Translations under genes and position numbers: made by a program
Notes under the pieces: generated by a model
Database searches by the model: none
The model's input: the letters and a program-made list of their open reading frames with translations, nothing else
Told to the model about the DNA's origin: nothing
Part shown: positions 6,561 through 13,844 of the stretch, in pieces
Layout of the letters: each line of letters starts with the position of its first letter
How positions within the stretch are numbered: the stretch's first letter is position 1
Assembly (NCBI GenBank): GCA_964520885.1
Contig: CAZFQD010000056.1
Location: 1 to 13,844 of the forward strand
Source: CAZFQD01 sp964520885
Lineage (GTDB): Bacteria > Bacillota > Clostridia > Oscillospirales > SIG519
Length of the DNA: 13,844 nt
Direction of reading: 5' to 3'

Positions 6561-6576
6561 TTTTCTTTCCCTTTCT

Positions 6577-7329
6577 CTATCTAACAAAATTTATTAAACT
6601 TCCTACACTTTCAATTAATATTTCAACATTGTCGCCACTATTTAACTTGCCTATTCCGCTTGGAGTTCCTGTTGAAACAATATCTCCTGCTTCTAATGTC
6701 ATACATTCTGAAATGAATTCTAATAGATGTGGGACATCAAAAATAAATTGGTTTGTATTAGATTGTTGAACAACTTTTCCATTTAAAATAGTCTTAATTT
6801 CAAGAGAAAATGGCAAAGGCTCATCGTTTATTATTGGACCAAATGGACAAAATGTATCAAAACTTTTTGCCCTTGTCCACTGACCGTCTTGATTTTGCAA
6901 ATCCCTCGCCGTAACATCATTTAAGCAAGTATATCCTAAAATATAGTCCTTATAATCTTTTGCTTTTACATTTTTTGCTCTCTTTTTTATTACAAATGCA
7001 AGTTCTCCCTCATAGTCCACTCTTTTTGACTGCTTTGGCATAATAATTTCTTGGTTAGGATTTAATACTGAACTATTGGGCTTAATAAATAAAATTGGAT
7101 TTTTTGGAACATCTAATTTTAATTCCCTCGCATGGTCTTTATAATTTAAACCAACACACACAATTTTTGAAGGTAAAACAGGAGCTAATATTTTCACATC
7201 TTTTATGTTTAATTTCTTATTTGTAATCTTATAATCATCCCAGAATTCACCTTTAATTATAGTAATTTCATCATCTTTTAACAAACCATTATAGGTTATA
7301 TTATCATTTTTAATTCTTATGAATTTCAT
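6577..7329 (-). CDS. Fumarylacetoacetate hydrolase (FAH) family protein, substrate unknown
   Basis: Member of the FAH superfamily, Mg2+/Mn2+ enzymes acting on 2-oxo acids: acylpyruvate hydrolases, oxaloacetate decarboxylase/tautomerase (FAHD1-like) and catechol-pathway isomerases. The 250-residue product has a short N-terminal domain (1-50) then the FAH core. The lid/catalytic VGLNYKDHARE is at 59-69 (His66). Likely metal ligands are Glu107 and Glu109 (DYEGELAFVI) and Asp138 (NDVTARD). DGQWTRAKSFDTFCPFGP is at 148-165 and TGTPSGIG at 220-227. All expected residues are present. It overlaps ysxC by 20 bases and its AAAGGTGG ribosome binding site lies inside ysxC, implying coupled translation. 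No catabolic genes are nearby, so a housekeeping role such as oxaloacetate keto-enol handling is more likely than aromatic degradation; this is inference. Confidence 0.9.
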   Translation of the reverse strand: MKFIRIKNDNITYNGLLKDDEITIIKGEFWDDYKITNKKLNIKDVKILAPVLPSKIVCVGLNYKDHARELKLDVPKNPILFIKPNSSVLNPNQEIIMPKQSKRVDYEGELAFVIKKRAKNVKAKDYKDYILGYTCLNDVTARDLQNQDGQWTRAKSFDTFCPFGPIINDEPLPFSLEIKTILNGKVVQQSNTNQFIFDVPHLLEFISECMTLEAGDIVSTGTPSGIGKLNSGDNVEILIESVGSLINFVR

Positions 7330-7915
7330 TTTCTTCCACCTTTGCTTTTAAAATATCCCATAGATTATTAACACCATCTCCTTTAACAGATGAAAAAGGA
7401 ATTATAAGTGAATCATCTTTTATTAAAAGTTCTTTTTTCATTTCTTGCTTTCTGTTTATTAATTGATTATTGGAAAGCTTATCGCATTTAGTAAGAGTTA
7501 TTACAAAATCAATTCCCATATTAATTAAATAATTATACATAATAAAATCATCATTTGATGGTTTATGCCTAATATCTAATAATAAAATTACCAAACTAAT
7601 ATTTTCGCAAATTGAAAAATAACCATCAATTAATAAACTCCACCGTTTTTGCTCTTCTTTTGATACCTTAGCAAATCCATATCCCGGCAAATCGGTAAAA
7701 TACAGTTTATTATCAATATTGTAATAGTTTATACACGCAGTTTTGCCCGGTGATGAACTAATTCTTGCGATGCTTTTTCTATTTAATAACTTATTTATCA
7801 TTGATGACTTTCCAACATTAGACCGTCCAACAAAAACTATTTCAGGTAATACAAGTTCCGGCAACTTATTATAGTCATAAACTGAGGTTAAAAATTCGGC
7901 ATTATTAATGTTCAT
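7310..7915 (-). CDS. ysxC: Ribosome biogenesis GTPase YsxC/EngB (YihA family)
   Basis: Essential GTPase for late 50S subunit assembly. The 201-residue product carries a complete TRAFAC GTPase set: G1 GRSNVGKSS at 30-38, G2 Thr in SPGKTACINYY near 59, G3 DLPGYGFAKV from 75, G4 TKCDK from 142 and G5 SSVKGDG from 175. Length matches the family (about 195-210). An ATG three codons upstream is rejected because its AAGG would abut the start codon. For the ATG at 7913-7915 the AAGGA lies eight bases upstream. It starts 11 bases after the lon stop and its 3' end overlaps the FAH-family gene. The lon-ysxC pairing is conserved across Firmicutes. Confidence 0.97.
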   Translation of the reverse strand: MNINNAEFLTSVYDYNKLPELVLPEIVFVGRSNVGKSSMINKLLNRKSIARISSSPGKTACINYYNIDNKLYFTDLPGYGFAKVSKEEQKRWSLLIDGYFSICENISLVILLLDIRHKPSNDDFIMYNYLINMGIDFVITLTKCDKLSNNQLINRKQEMKKELLIKDDSLIIPFSSVKGDGVNNLWDILKAKVEENEIHKN

Positions 7916-7926
7916 CTTTTCCATCC

Positions 7927-10344
7927 TTAATGTGTTATATAAGATGTAATATTATCTGCAAGTGGAATATTTAATGTTTGGTTATCATCTTGAGTTTTGC
8001 TTTGCGGTTTTTTACTAAAAATAATAGCATTTTCTAAAACTTTATCCATATCGTCAACAGCAATAAAATTTATTGCTTTTTTTACTACATCCTCAACCTT
8101 TTCTAAATCACTAACATTATCAGTTGGAATTAATATAGTCTTGATACCTGCTTTAAATGCCGCCATAGTTTTTTCTCTTAGTCCACCAATGGGTAGCACT
8201 CTGCCTCGCAAAGTAATTTCACCGGTCATTGCAATATCACCTCTAACAGGATTTCCGGTAAGTTCTGAAACAATTGCTGTAGCAATGGTAATTCCTGCTG
8301 AAGGACCGTCTTTTGGAACAGCACCCTCAGGAACATGAATGTGTATGTCCTTATTTTTATAAAAATCTTTATCTATTCCTAAAATTTCTGTTCTGCTTCT
8401 TATGTATGAAATTGCCGCCTTTGCGGATTCCTTCATAACATCTCCTAATGAGCCCGTTAACTCAATTTTACCCGTTCCTTCCATTGCGTTAACTTCAATA
8501 CTAAGCATTTCTCCTCCAACACTTGTCCATGCTAAGCCTGTAACAATTCCTATTTGAGGAATTAATGAAAGTTCGTCTTTCTTATATTTCTTTGATCCTA
8601 AGAAACTTTCAATATTTAGTTTATCAATTGTAATTTTATTTATTTTTTGCGATACCATTTTCTTTGCGACTTTTCGGCAAAGAGAAGCAATTTCTCTTTC
8701 GAGGGTTCTAACTCCCGCTTCCTTAGTCCAGCCATTAATTAATTCATTTAATGCTTCATCTGTTATTTTTAAAGAGTTTTTATTTAAACCGTGTCTTTTA
8801 AACTGTTTAGGAATTAAATGTCTTTTTGCTATTTCCATTTTTTCGTGAGCAGTATAACTTGTTATTTCAATTTTTTCCATTCTATCAAGTAATGGTCTTG
8901 GAATTGTATCAGTCATATTTGCGGTTGTTATAAATAAAACATCGCTCAAATCAAAAGGTAATTCAATAAAATGGTCTCTAAATGCTTTGTTTTGCTCGGG
9001 GTCTAAAACCTCAAGTAAAGCCGAAGAAGGGTCGCCTTTAAAATCATTACCTAACTTGTCTATTTCGTCAAGAACTATTACTGGGTTTTTAGTTCCCGCT
9101 TGTTTAATTCCGTTAATTATTCTGCCAGCCATTGCACCTATGTAAGTTTTTCTATGACCTCTAATCTCTGCTTCATCTCTAATTCCTCCTAAAGAAATTC
9201 TTGCGAATTTTCTTCCAAGTGCTTTTGCCACTGAGCAAGCAATTGATGTTTTGCCAACTCCAGGAGGACCAACTAAACAAATAATTTGCCCTTTAACTTT
9301 GTTAGATAAGATGCGAACGGCTAAATATTCTAATATTCTTTCTTTTACCATAATTAGCCCATAATGGTCCGCATTAAGAATTTTCTCAGCTTTTTCCAAA
9401 TTAATGTTTTCTTTAGAATATTTATTCCAAGGTAATTCCAAACACATATCAAGATAATTTCTAATAACTGTTCCCTCGTGAGAGCCATAGGGCAATTTTG
9501 CAAGTCTATTAGTCTCCTTTGTTAATTTTTCTTCAATAATAGTCTCTAAATTTAATTTATAAATTTTCTCAAAATATTCATCTGCTTCACTTGCACAAGA
9601 ATCAAATTCGCCTAATTCACCTTGAATTGTTTTAATTTGCTCTCTCAAATAGTATTCCCTTTGATTTTTGTCAATTCTTCCTTTAACCTTTTCGTTAATT
9701 TCTCTATCAAGTGACAAAATTTCAATTTCACGAGATAAAACAAGCAATAAATTTTCTAATCTTTTTAAAGGTTCTACTGTTTCTAATATTAATTGCTTAT
9801 CTTGATATTTAATTAAAATATTTGCAGTAATATAATCTGCTAATTGACCAGCATTTGTTGCAGTTAAAATATTCATTACAACCTCAGAAGGCATTTTAGG
9901 AATAAAAGAACAATACTCATCAAACATCTCCTGAGCATTTCTTATTAAGGTTTCTGCTTTTATATCATTGGTTGGATTAATAGTTTCTATCTCATTAATC
10001 TTTGCTTCATAGTATGGAGTTTCACTTATCCACTCAACTCGAATTGCCCGCGAAAGACATTCTACTAATAATTTTATACTTTCATTTGGCATTTTTAATA
10101 TTTGTTTGATTTTAACTATTGTTCCCATTTTATATAAGTTTACTGGTTTTGGCTCATCATCACGAATATCCTTTTGAGCAACTAAAAAAACAATTTGGTC
10201 AGTTTTCATTGCTGTTTCGATTGCTTTAATTGACACCTTTCTTCCAACATCAAAATGTAAATGTGTCCCAGGTATTGCCACTAAACCTCTTAGAGGAATA
10301 ACTGGTAAAATTAATAACTTGTTTTTATTGTTTGTTTCATTCAT
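7927..10344 (-). CDS. lon: ATP-dependent Lon protease (LonA)
   Basis: Homohexameric AAA+ serine protease degrading misfolded and short-lived regulatory proteins in the cytoplasm. The 805-residue product has the full LonA layout. The N-terminal substrate-binding LAN domain covers about 8-200, followed by a coiled-coil linker at about 200-290. The AAA+ module has Walker A GPPGVGKT at 359-366 and Walker B VIVLDEIDK at 422-430. The protease domain has catalytic Ser682 (PKDGPSAG) and Lys725 (GGLREKT), 43 residues apart as in B. subtilis LonA. An ATG three codons earlier is rejected because it overlaps the AAAGGA ribosome binding site, which is eight bases before the chosen ATG. The last about 30 residues are a polar tail beyond the fold. 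The 68-base gap from clpX contains a strong hairpin; ysxC follows closely. Confidence 0.98.
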   Translation of the reverse strand: MNETNNKNKLLILPVIPLRGLVAIPGTHLHFDVGRKVSIKAIETAMKTDQIVFLVAQKDIRDDEPKPVNLYKMGTIVKIKQILKMPNESIKLLVECLSRAIRVEWISETPYYEAKINEIETINPTNDIKAETLIRNAQEMFDEYCSFIPKMPSEVVMNILTATNAGQLADYITANILIKYQDKQLILETVEPLKRLENLLLVLSREIEILSLDREINEKVKGRIDKNQREYYLREQIKTIQGELGEFDSCASEADEYFEKIYKLNLETIIEEKLTKETNRLAKLPYGSHEGTVIRNYLDMCLELPWNKYSKENINLEKAEKILNADHYGLIMVKERILEYLAVRILSNKVKGQIICLVGPPGVGKTSIACSVAKALGRKFARISLGGIRDEAEIRGHRKTYIGAMAGRIINGIKQAGTKNPVIVLDEIDKLGNDFKGDPSSALLEVLDPEQNKAFRDHFIELPFDLSDVLFITTANMTDTIPRPLLDRMEKIEITSYTAHEKMEIAKRHLIPKQFKRHGLNKNSLKITDEALNELINGWTKEAGVRTLEREIASLCRKVAKKMVSQKINKITIDKLNIESFLGSKKYKKDELSLIPQIGIVTGLAWTSVGGEMLSIEVNAMEGTGKIELTGSLGDVMKESAKAAISYIRSRTEILGIDKDFYKNKDIHIHVPEGAVPKDGPSAGITIATAIVSELTGNPVRGDIAMTGEITLRGRVLPIGGLREKTMAAFKAGIKTILIPTDNVSDLEKVEDVVKKAINFIAVDDMDKVLENAIIFSKKPQSKTQDDNQTLNIPLADNITSYITH

Positions 10345-10377
10345 AAGTTTCATCCTTTATAAGAAATACTATTTACA

Positions 10378-10403
10378 TTGAGGACGGATAAAACCGTCCT
10401 CAA
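10378..10403. terminator. Strong 10-bp hairpin between clpX and lon
   Basis: TTGAGGACGG and CCGTCCTCAA form a perfect 10-bp stem with a 6-base loop, the most GC-rich stem in the window. On the minus strand (clpX to lon) it is followed by TGTAAATAG rather than a U-run, so a full terminator is doubtful there; on the plus strand it is followed by TATTTTAATTTATG. It may partly terminate, or protect and process the clpX mRNA 3' end. No promoter is visible between it and lon. Confidence 0.6.
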
Positions 10404-10412
10404 TATTTTAAT

Positions 10413-11687
10413 TTATGCTATTGTTTTATTTTTTTTGCTTAGCTCCTCATACACTATTTTTGGAGGTGCATTATTCAAGATACATTCCTTAGATATTATA
10501 ACCCTCTTAATGTTGTTTTTTGATGGAATATCAAACATAATTGGCAACAAAAATTTTTCAATAACTGCTCTTAATCCTCTTGCCCCTGTATTCCTATTAA
10601 CAGAAATATTTGCTATTTCCTCTAAAGCATTATCTTCAAATTCAAGTTCAATTCCATCTAATGAAAACAACCTAATATACTGTTTAACTATAGAATTTTT
10701 TGGTTTAGTTAAAATTTCAATAAGTGCCTCTTTATCAAGATTATCTACGGCAGAAATAATTGGTAACCGTCCAACAAGTTCAGGAATTAAGCCAAATTTA
10801 ATTAAGTCATAAGGTTCTACTATTGAATAAAAGCCACTGTCAATTTTCTCTCTTTTAGTTTTAATTTGAGCATTAAATCCTAATGAAGAAATTGTTAGTC
10901 TTTTTTCAACATTTTTTTCTATTCCATCAAAAGCTCCACCACAAATAAATAAAATGTTTTTTGTGTCAAGCTGTAAAAACTCTTGATGTGGATGCTTTCT
11001 TCCTCCTTGAGGTGGAACATTTGCAGTTGTGCCTTCAAGAATTTTTAAAAGTGCTTGCTGCACTCCCTCTCCGCTTACATCTCTCGTGATTGAAGGATTT
11101 TCGGATTTTCTTGCTATTTTGTCAATTTCATCAATATAAATAATTCCCTTTGCGGCAACATCCAAATCATAATCGGCAGCTTGAATTAAACGAAGCAATA
11201 TGTTTTCTACATCTTCGCCAACATAACCTGCTTCTGTTAAAGTTGTAGCATCAGCTATTGCAAATGGAACATTTAATATTTTTGCAAGTATTTGTGCAAG
11301 TAAAGTCTTACCACAGCCTGTTGGTCCCAATAAAAGAACATTGCTTTTTTGAAGTTCAACATCATCTTTCACTGATGAATTAATTCTCTTATAATGATTA
11401 TAAACGGCTACAGATAAAACTTTTTTTGCACTGTCCTGTCCAATAATATACTCATCTAATTTTTCCTTTATTTCAGAAGGCTTGAGTAATAAAGGTTGCT
11501 TTTCATTTTTAATTTTATTTTTTTTCTTGTTATTTGATTCTCCATATTCAAGAATAGTTTGGCATACTTCAACACATTCATTGCAAATATAAGCTCCATC
11601 ACCTGAAATTATTCTTTCAACTTGATTTGGTAGCTTTCCGCAAAATGAACAACTAATCTCAAAATCTCCATTGTTTTTTTTAGCCAT
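10413..11687 (-). CDS. clpX: ClpX, ATP-dependent unfoldase of the ClpXP protease
   Basis: AAA+ hexamer that recognises, unfolds and threads substrates into ClpP. The 424-residue product has an N-terminal C4 zinc-binding domain (Cys13, Cys16, Cys35, Cys38). Then come Walker A GPTGCGKT at 121-128, pore loop GYVG at 154-157, Walker B GIIYIDEID from 181 and the RKH pore loop at 230-232. The ClpP-docking loop reads LGF at 269-271 where IGF is usual; this is a conservative change and docking should survive. A GTG four codons upstream is rejected because the GGAGG ribosome binding site begins inside it. It follows clpP by 48 bases, an arrangement typical of Clostridia, which favours matched production of the two subunits. 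Confidence 0.98.
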   Translation of the reverse strand: MAKKNNGDFEISCSFCGKLPNQVERIISGDGAYICNECVEVCQTILEYGESNNKKKNKIKNEKQPLLLKPSEIKEKLDEYIIGQDSAKKVLSVAVYNHYKRINSSVKDDVELQKSNVLLLGPTGCGKTLLAQILAKILNVPFAIADATTLTEAGYVGEDVENILLRLIQAADYDLDVAAKGIIYIDEIDKIARKSENPSITRDVSGEGVQQALLKILEGTTANVPPQGGRKHPHQEFLQLDTKNILFICGGAFDGIEKNVEKRLTISSLGFNAQIKTKREKIDSGFYSIVEPYDLIKFGLIPELVGRLPIISAVDNLDKEALIEILTKPKNSIVKQYIRLFSLDGIELEFEDNALEEIANISVNRNTGARGLRAVIEKFLLPIMFDIPSKNNIKRVIISKECILNNAPPKIVYEELSKKNKTIA

Positions 11688-11735
11688 AATAACCTCCACA
11701 ACATAGAATATTTTAACTACCTACATTAATACTAT

Positions 11736-12317
11736 TTATCTTTTAGATATAACTTTGTCTATTAAGCCATATTCATTGGCTTGCTCTGAAGACATAAAAT
11801 TATCTCTTTCAGTATCTTTTTCAATAATTTCAAGGGGTTTGCCAGTTATAGCTGATAAAATACGGTTAATTTTATCACGAATTTTAATAATTCTATCGGC
11901 ATGAATTTTAATGTCTGTTGCTTGTCCTGTTGTGCCACCCAAAGGCTGATGTATCATTATTTCGCTATTTGGAAGAGCAAATCTTTTTCCCTTTGCTCCA
12001 GCGGCTAATAAAAATGCACCCATACTAGCAGCCATTCCAACACAAATAGTTGAAACATCCGGTTTAATATATTGCATTGTATCATAGATAGCCATACCAC
12101 TGGAAATCGAACCTCCATGGCTATTAATATACAAATGGATATCTTTTTCAGGGTCCTGAGATTCTAAATATAACATTTGTGCAACAACAAGACTTGCAGT
12201 AACATCATTTACCTCATCAGATAGAAATATAATTCTATCATTTAAAAGTCTTGAAAAAATGTCATAAGAACGTTCTCCTCTGTTTGTTTGCTCAATTACT
12301 ATTGGAACTAAACTCAT
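11736..12317 (-). CDS. clpP: ClpP, proteolytic subunit of Clp proteases
   Basis: Self-compartmentalised serine protease forming a tetradecamer that docks ClpX or ClpC. The 193-residue product begins MSLVPIVIEQTNRGERSYDIFSRLL, which is typical. The catalytic triad sits at family positions Ser98 (GMAASMGAFLLAAG), His123 (IMIHQPLGG) and Asp172 (ERDNFMS). The oxyanion-loop motif normally read as NSPGGS is NSHGGS here: residue 67 is His, coded CAT, one base from a Pro codon. The two glycines that form the oxyanion hole are kept, so activity is likely, but the change is unusual. A TTG three codons upstream is rejected; AAGGAG lies nine bases before the chosen ATG. It lies 52 bases after tig and 48 before clpX. 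Confidence 0.97.
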   Translation of the reverse strand: MSLVPIVIEQTNRGERSYDIFSRLLNDRIIFLSDEVNDVTASLVVAQMLYLESQDPEKDIHLYINSHGGSISSGMAIYDTMQYIKPDVSTICVGMAASMGAFLLAAGAKGKRFALPNSEIMIHQPLGGTTGQATDIKIHADRIIKIRDKINRILSAITGKPLEIIEKDTERDNFMSSEQANEYGLIDKVISKR

Positions 12318-12369
12318 TTTTGTCAACTCCTTAAAAACATAATATAAGTATTATCTTTAATAATAAATT

Positions 12370-13761
12370 TTATTCTTTAGCCGTTGTCTTTTCTGTTGCT
12401 TTTTTAGTTGTGGTCTTTTTATTTGTTGTCTTTTTGCTTTTATCTGCAACTGTTTGGATATTATCTATTTTCTTTTCTTCTGCCATAGTTATTATTGCTG
12501 AATTTTTTACTAATGCAATAGCTTTTTGAACGGCTATATCCTTAGAGATTTCAATTAATGGAATATATGTTTTAATTTTATCTAATTCCATTTTATACAT
12601 TTCGGCAATCTTTTTATATTCTTCATCAATTTCCTCTTGACTAATAATAATCTTTTCAAGTTCAGTTATCTTTTCAAGAGCTAATCTTGTTTTAACTTGG
12701 CTTTCTGCTTGTGGCTTGAACATTTTTCTAAAGCTTTCAATATCTGATTTTGTATAAGAAAGATATGTTGCTAAATCAAGACCTTGAGAACGCAATTTTT
12801 GTTCATAATCCGAAACAAAGTTATCCAATTGTTTTTCCACCATAACTTCTGGAATATTCACCTTCATATCTTTAATTAAAATTTCAATTATCTTCCCTTC
12901 GGTTTCAGTATCATTTCTTTTTTCCTTTTGCTCTAACAATGTAGTCCTTAATGAATTTTTATATTCCTCAAAAGTATCAAATTCACTAATATCCTTAGCA
13001 AATTCATCATCAAATATAGGAAACTCATTAAATTTAATTTCGTTTATTTTAACTTTAAATATTGCTGACTTTCCTTTTAACTCTTCTGATTTATATTCTT
13101 CTGGAAAGGTAACATTAACCTCAACATTATCCCCTATATTTTTTCCAACTAATTGTTCTTCAAATCCAGGTATGAATTGATTTGAACCTAATTTCAGAGA
13201 ATGATTTTCACCTTTTCCGCCTTCAAATACAACTCCATCAATAAATCCTTCGTAATCAATAATTGTTACATCACCAATTTGAGATGGTCTATCACTAACT
13301 GAAACTAATCTAACATATTTATTTTTAACATTTTCTAATTCTACATCTATTTCCTCATCTGATATATTAGTAATAACCTTATCAACTTTTATCCCCTTAT
13401 AGGTGCCTAATTCAACCTCTGGCTTCACGGTAACCTTTGCTTTAAAGGTAAAACCTTCTTTTTCAACTTTAATAATTTCAATATCAGCCTTATCAACTGG
13501 CTCAATCTTTTCCTCTTCTATGGCTTTTTCATATGCTTGAGGGTAAAGTAAGTTAACAGCATCCTCAAAAAACACTCCTTCTCCAAACATTCTTTCAACA
13601 ATTTTTCTAGGAGCCTTTCCTCTTCTAAATCCTTGAACATTCATTTTGCCTACATTTTTTTTGTAGGATTTTTCAAGTGCAACTTCAAACTCATCAGCTA
13701 ATACTTCAATTTCAAGTTCAATAATATTTTCCTCTAACTTTTTTATGCCTTTTAAACTCAT
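12370..13761 (-). CDS. tig: Trigger factor, ribosome-associated chaperone and peptidyl-prolyl isomerase
   Basis: First chaperone met by nascent chains at the ribosome exit tunnel. The 463-residue product has the ribosome-binding N domain (1 to about 115) with the L23-docking signature GFRRGKAPRK at 44-53. The FKBP-type PPIase domain spans about 160-243 (GDVTIIDYEGFIDG, FIPGFEEQLVG, FPEEY), and a helical C-terminal substrate cradle follows. The last about 30 residues are a Lys/Thr/Ala-rich tail (KKTTNKKTTTKKATEKTT) absent from the E. coli protein, likely disordered; it accounts for the length above about 430. The ATG at 13759-13761 has GGAGG eight bases upstream. It is the first visible gene of the run tig-clpP-clpX-lon, coupling folding and proteolysis genes. 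Confidence 0.98.
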   Translation of the reverse strand: MSLKGIKKLEENIIELEIEVLADEFEVALEKSYKKNVGKMNVQGFRRGKAPRKIVERMFGEGVFFEDAVNLLYPQAYEKAIEEEKIEPVDKADIEIIKVEKEGFTFKAKVTVKPEVELGTYKGIKVDKVITNISDEEIDVELENVKNKYVRLVSVSDRPSQIGDVTIIDYEGFIDGVVFEGGKGENHSLKLGSNQFIPGFEEQLVGKNIGDNVEVNVTFPEEYKSEELKGKSAIFKVKINEIKFNEFPIFDDEFAKDISEFDTFEEYKNSLRTTLLEQKEKRNDTETEGKIIEILIKDMKVNIPEVMVEKQLDNFVSDYEQKLRSQGLDLATYLSYTKSDIESFRKMFKPQAESQVKTRLALEKITELEKIIISQEEIDEEYKKIAEMYKMELDKIKTYIPLIEISKDIAVQKAIALVKNSAIITMAEEKKIDNIQTVADKSKKTTNKKTTTKKATEKTTAKE

Positions 13762-13781
13762 TAACTTTCCTCCATTAAATA

Positions 13782-13811
13782 ATTTTATTTTTAGTCAATT
13801 GCGAAACTCAA
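13782..13811 (-). promoter_or_regulatory. Weak candidate promoter for tig
   Basis: On the minus strand TTGAGT (13806-13811) is followed after 18 bp by TAAAAT (13782-13787). It would leave a leader of only about 14 nt before the tig start, with the ribosome binding site almost at the transcript 5' end. The -35 overlaps the 3' arm of the adjacent hairpin. It is the best match seen, but the real promoter may lie beyond the window. Confidence 0.3.
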
Positions 13812-13840
13812 AAAACCTTGATTTTATGCGGTTTTTTAGT
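13806..13840. terminator. Candidate terminator-like hairpin upstream of tig
   Basis: AAAAAACC and GGTTTTTT pair over 8 bp around a 12-base loop, with a bulged extension (ACT with AGT). The T-tract lies in the 3' arm on either strand, as in A/T-tailed bidirectional terminators. Only two G-C pairs support it, so it is weak. It probably ends a neighbouring gene outside the window rather than regulating tig. Confidence 0.4.
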
Positions 13841-13844
13841 CTAA

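Noticed and set aside
6561..6587. LysA extension from TTG at 6585-6587
   Set aside because: It would add a charged RERERK peptide foreign to the family and overlap the preceding gene; the ATG at 6560 has its own upstream purine-rich ribosome binding site.
7997..8338. Plus-strand reading frame opposite lon
   Set aside because: It is the antisense shadow of the conserved Lon protease domain, with no ribosome binding site or recognisable protein. The same holds for the frames opposite rplU (2177-2410), dpaB (4776-5060), lysA (6412-6597) and clpX (10378-10812).
12321..12326. TTGACA hexamer just before clpP as a -35 element
   Set aside because: It lies between the ribosome binding site and the start codon and no -10 element follows at 16-18 bp; it looks coincidental.
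12318..12345. CtsR or CIRCE (HrcA) heat-shock operator in front of clpP
   Set aside because: No GGTCAAA heptad repeats and no TTAGCACTC-N9-GAGTGCTAA motif are visible upstream of tig, clpP, clpX or lon.
1..13844. A previously undescribed multi-gene system
   Set aside because: Every gene falls in a well-known family in a common or plausible context. Only the FAH-family gene lacks an assigned substrate, and that is not enough to claim a new system.

Overview
This AT-rich window (roughly 30% G+C by eye) reads as the chromosome of an endospore-forming member of the Firmicutes, most likely of the class Clostridia. Four observations support this. The ribosomal protein L27 carries the Firmicutes-type N-terminal extension, and its dedicated protease gene prp lies between rplU and rpmA. 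Dipicolinate synthase genes dpaA and dpaB (spore core dipicolinate) are present. The order tig-clpP-clpX-lon-ysxC is a clostridial arrangement; Bacillus keeps clpP elsewhere. Strong GGAGG-type ribosome binding sites precede most genes. I cannot resolve genus or family.

Layout. (1) 1-2500, minus strand: a ribosomal operon rplU-prp-rpmA, driven by a perfect-consensus sigma-A promoter with an L21-leader-like 5' UTR. A terminator-like hairpin follows, then obgE with its own terminator. (2) 2580-5148, plus strand: metA, predicted to be the acetyl-CoA-using homoserine acyltransferase, with its own promoter and terminator. Then comes the dpaA-dpaB pair behind a possible mother-cell sigma-K promoter. 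(3) 5165-5242: a 78-bp two-tier palindrome between convergent dpaB and lysA, resembling a dispersed repeat and probably acting as a bidirectional terminator. (4) 5262-13761, minus strand: a tightly packed run tig, clpP, clpX, lon, ysxC, a fumarylacetoacetate-hydrolase-family gene and lysA.

Functionally, one block is protein quality control (trigger factor at the ribosome exit, the ClpXP protease and Lon). Two ribosome-assembly GTPases (Obg, YsxC) and two 50S proteins belong to translation. The middle of the window is aspartate-family metabolism: metA drains homoserine to methionine, dpaAB drains dihydrodipicolinate to the spore metabolite dipicolinate, and lysA makes lysine from diaminopimelate.

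I found no mobile element with a transposase, no phage, CRISPR or defence genes, and no evidence of a new multi-gene system. The points most worth checking are a His in place of the usual Pro in the ClpP oxyanion loop, the dispersed palindrome, the unassigned hydrolase-family enzyme between ysxC and lysA, and the clpX-lon intergenic hairpin. Several start codons were moved inward from the longest possible reading frame because the Shine-Dalgarno sequence lies inside the longer frame.
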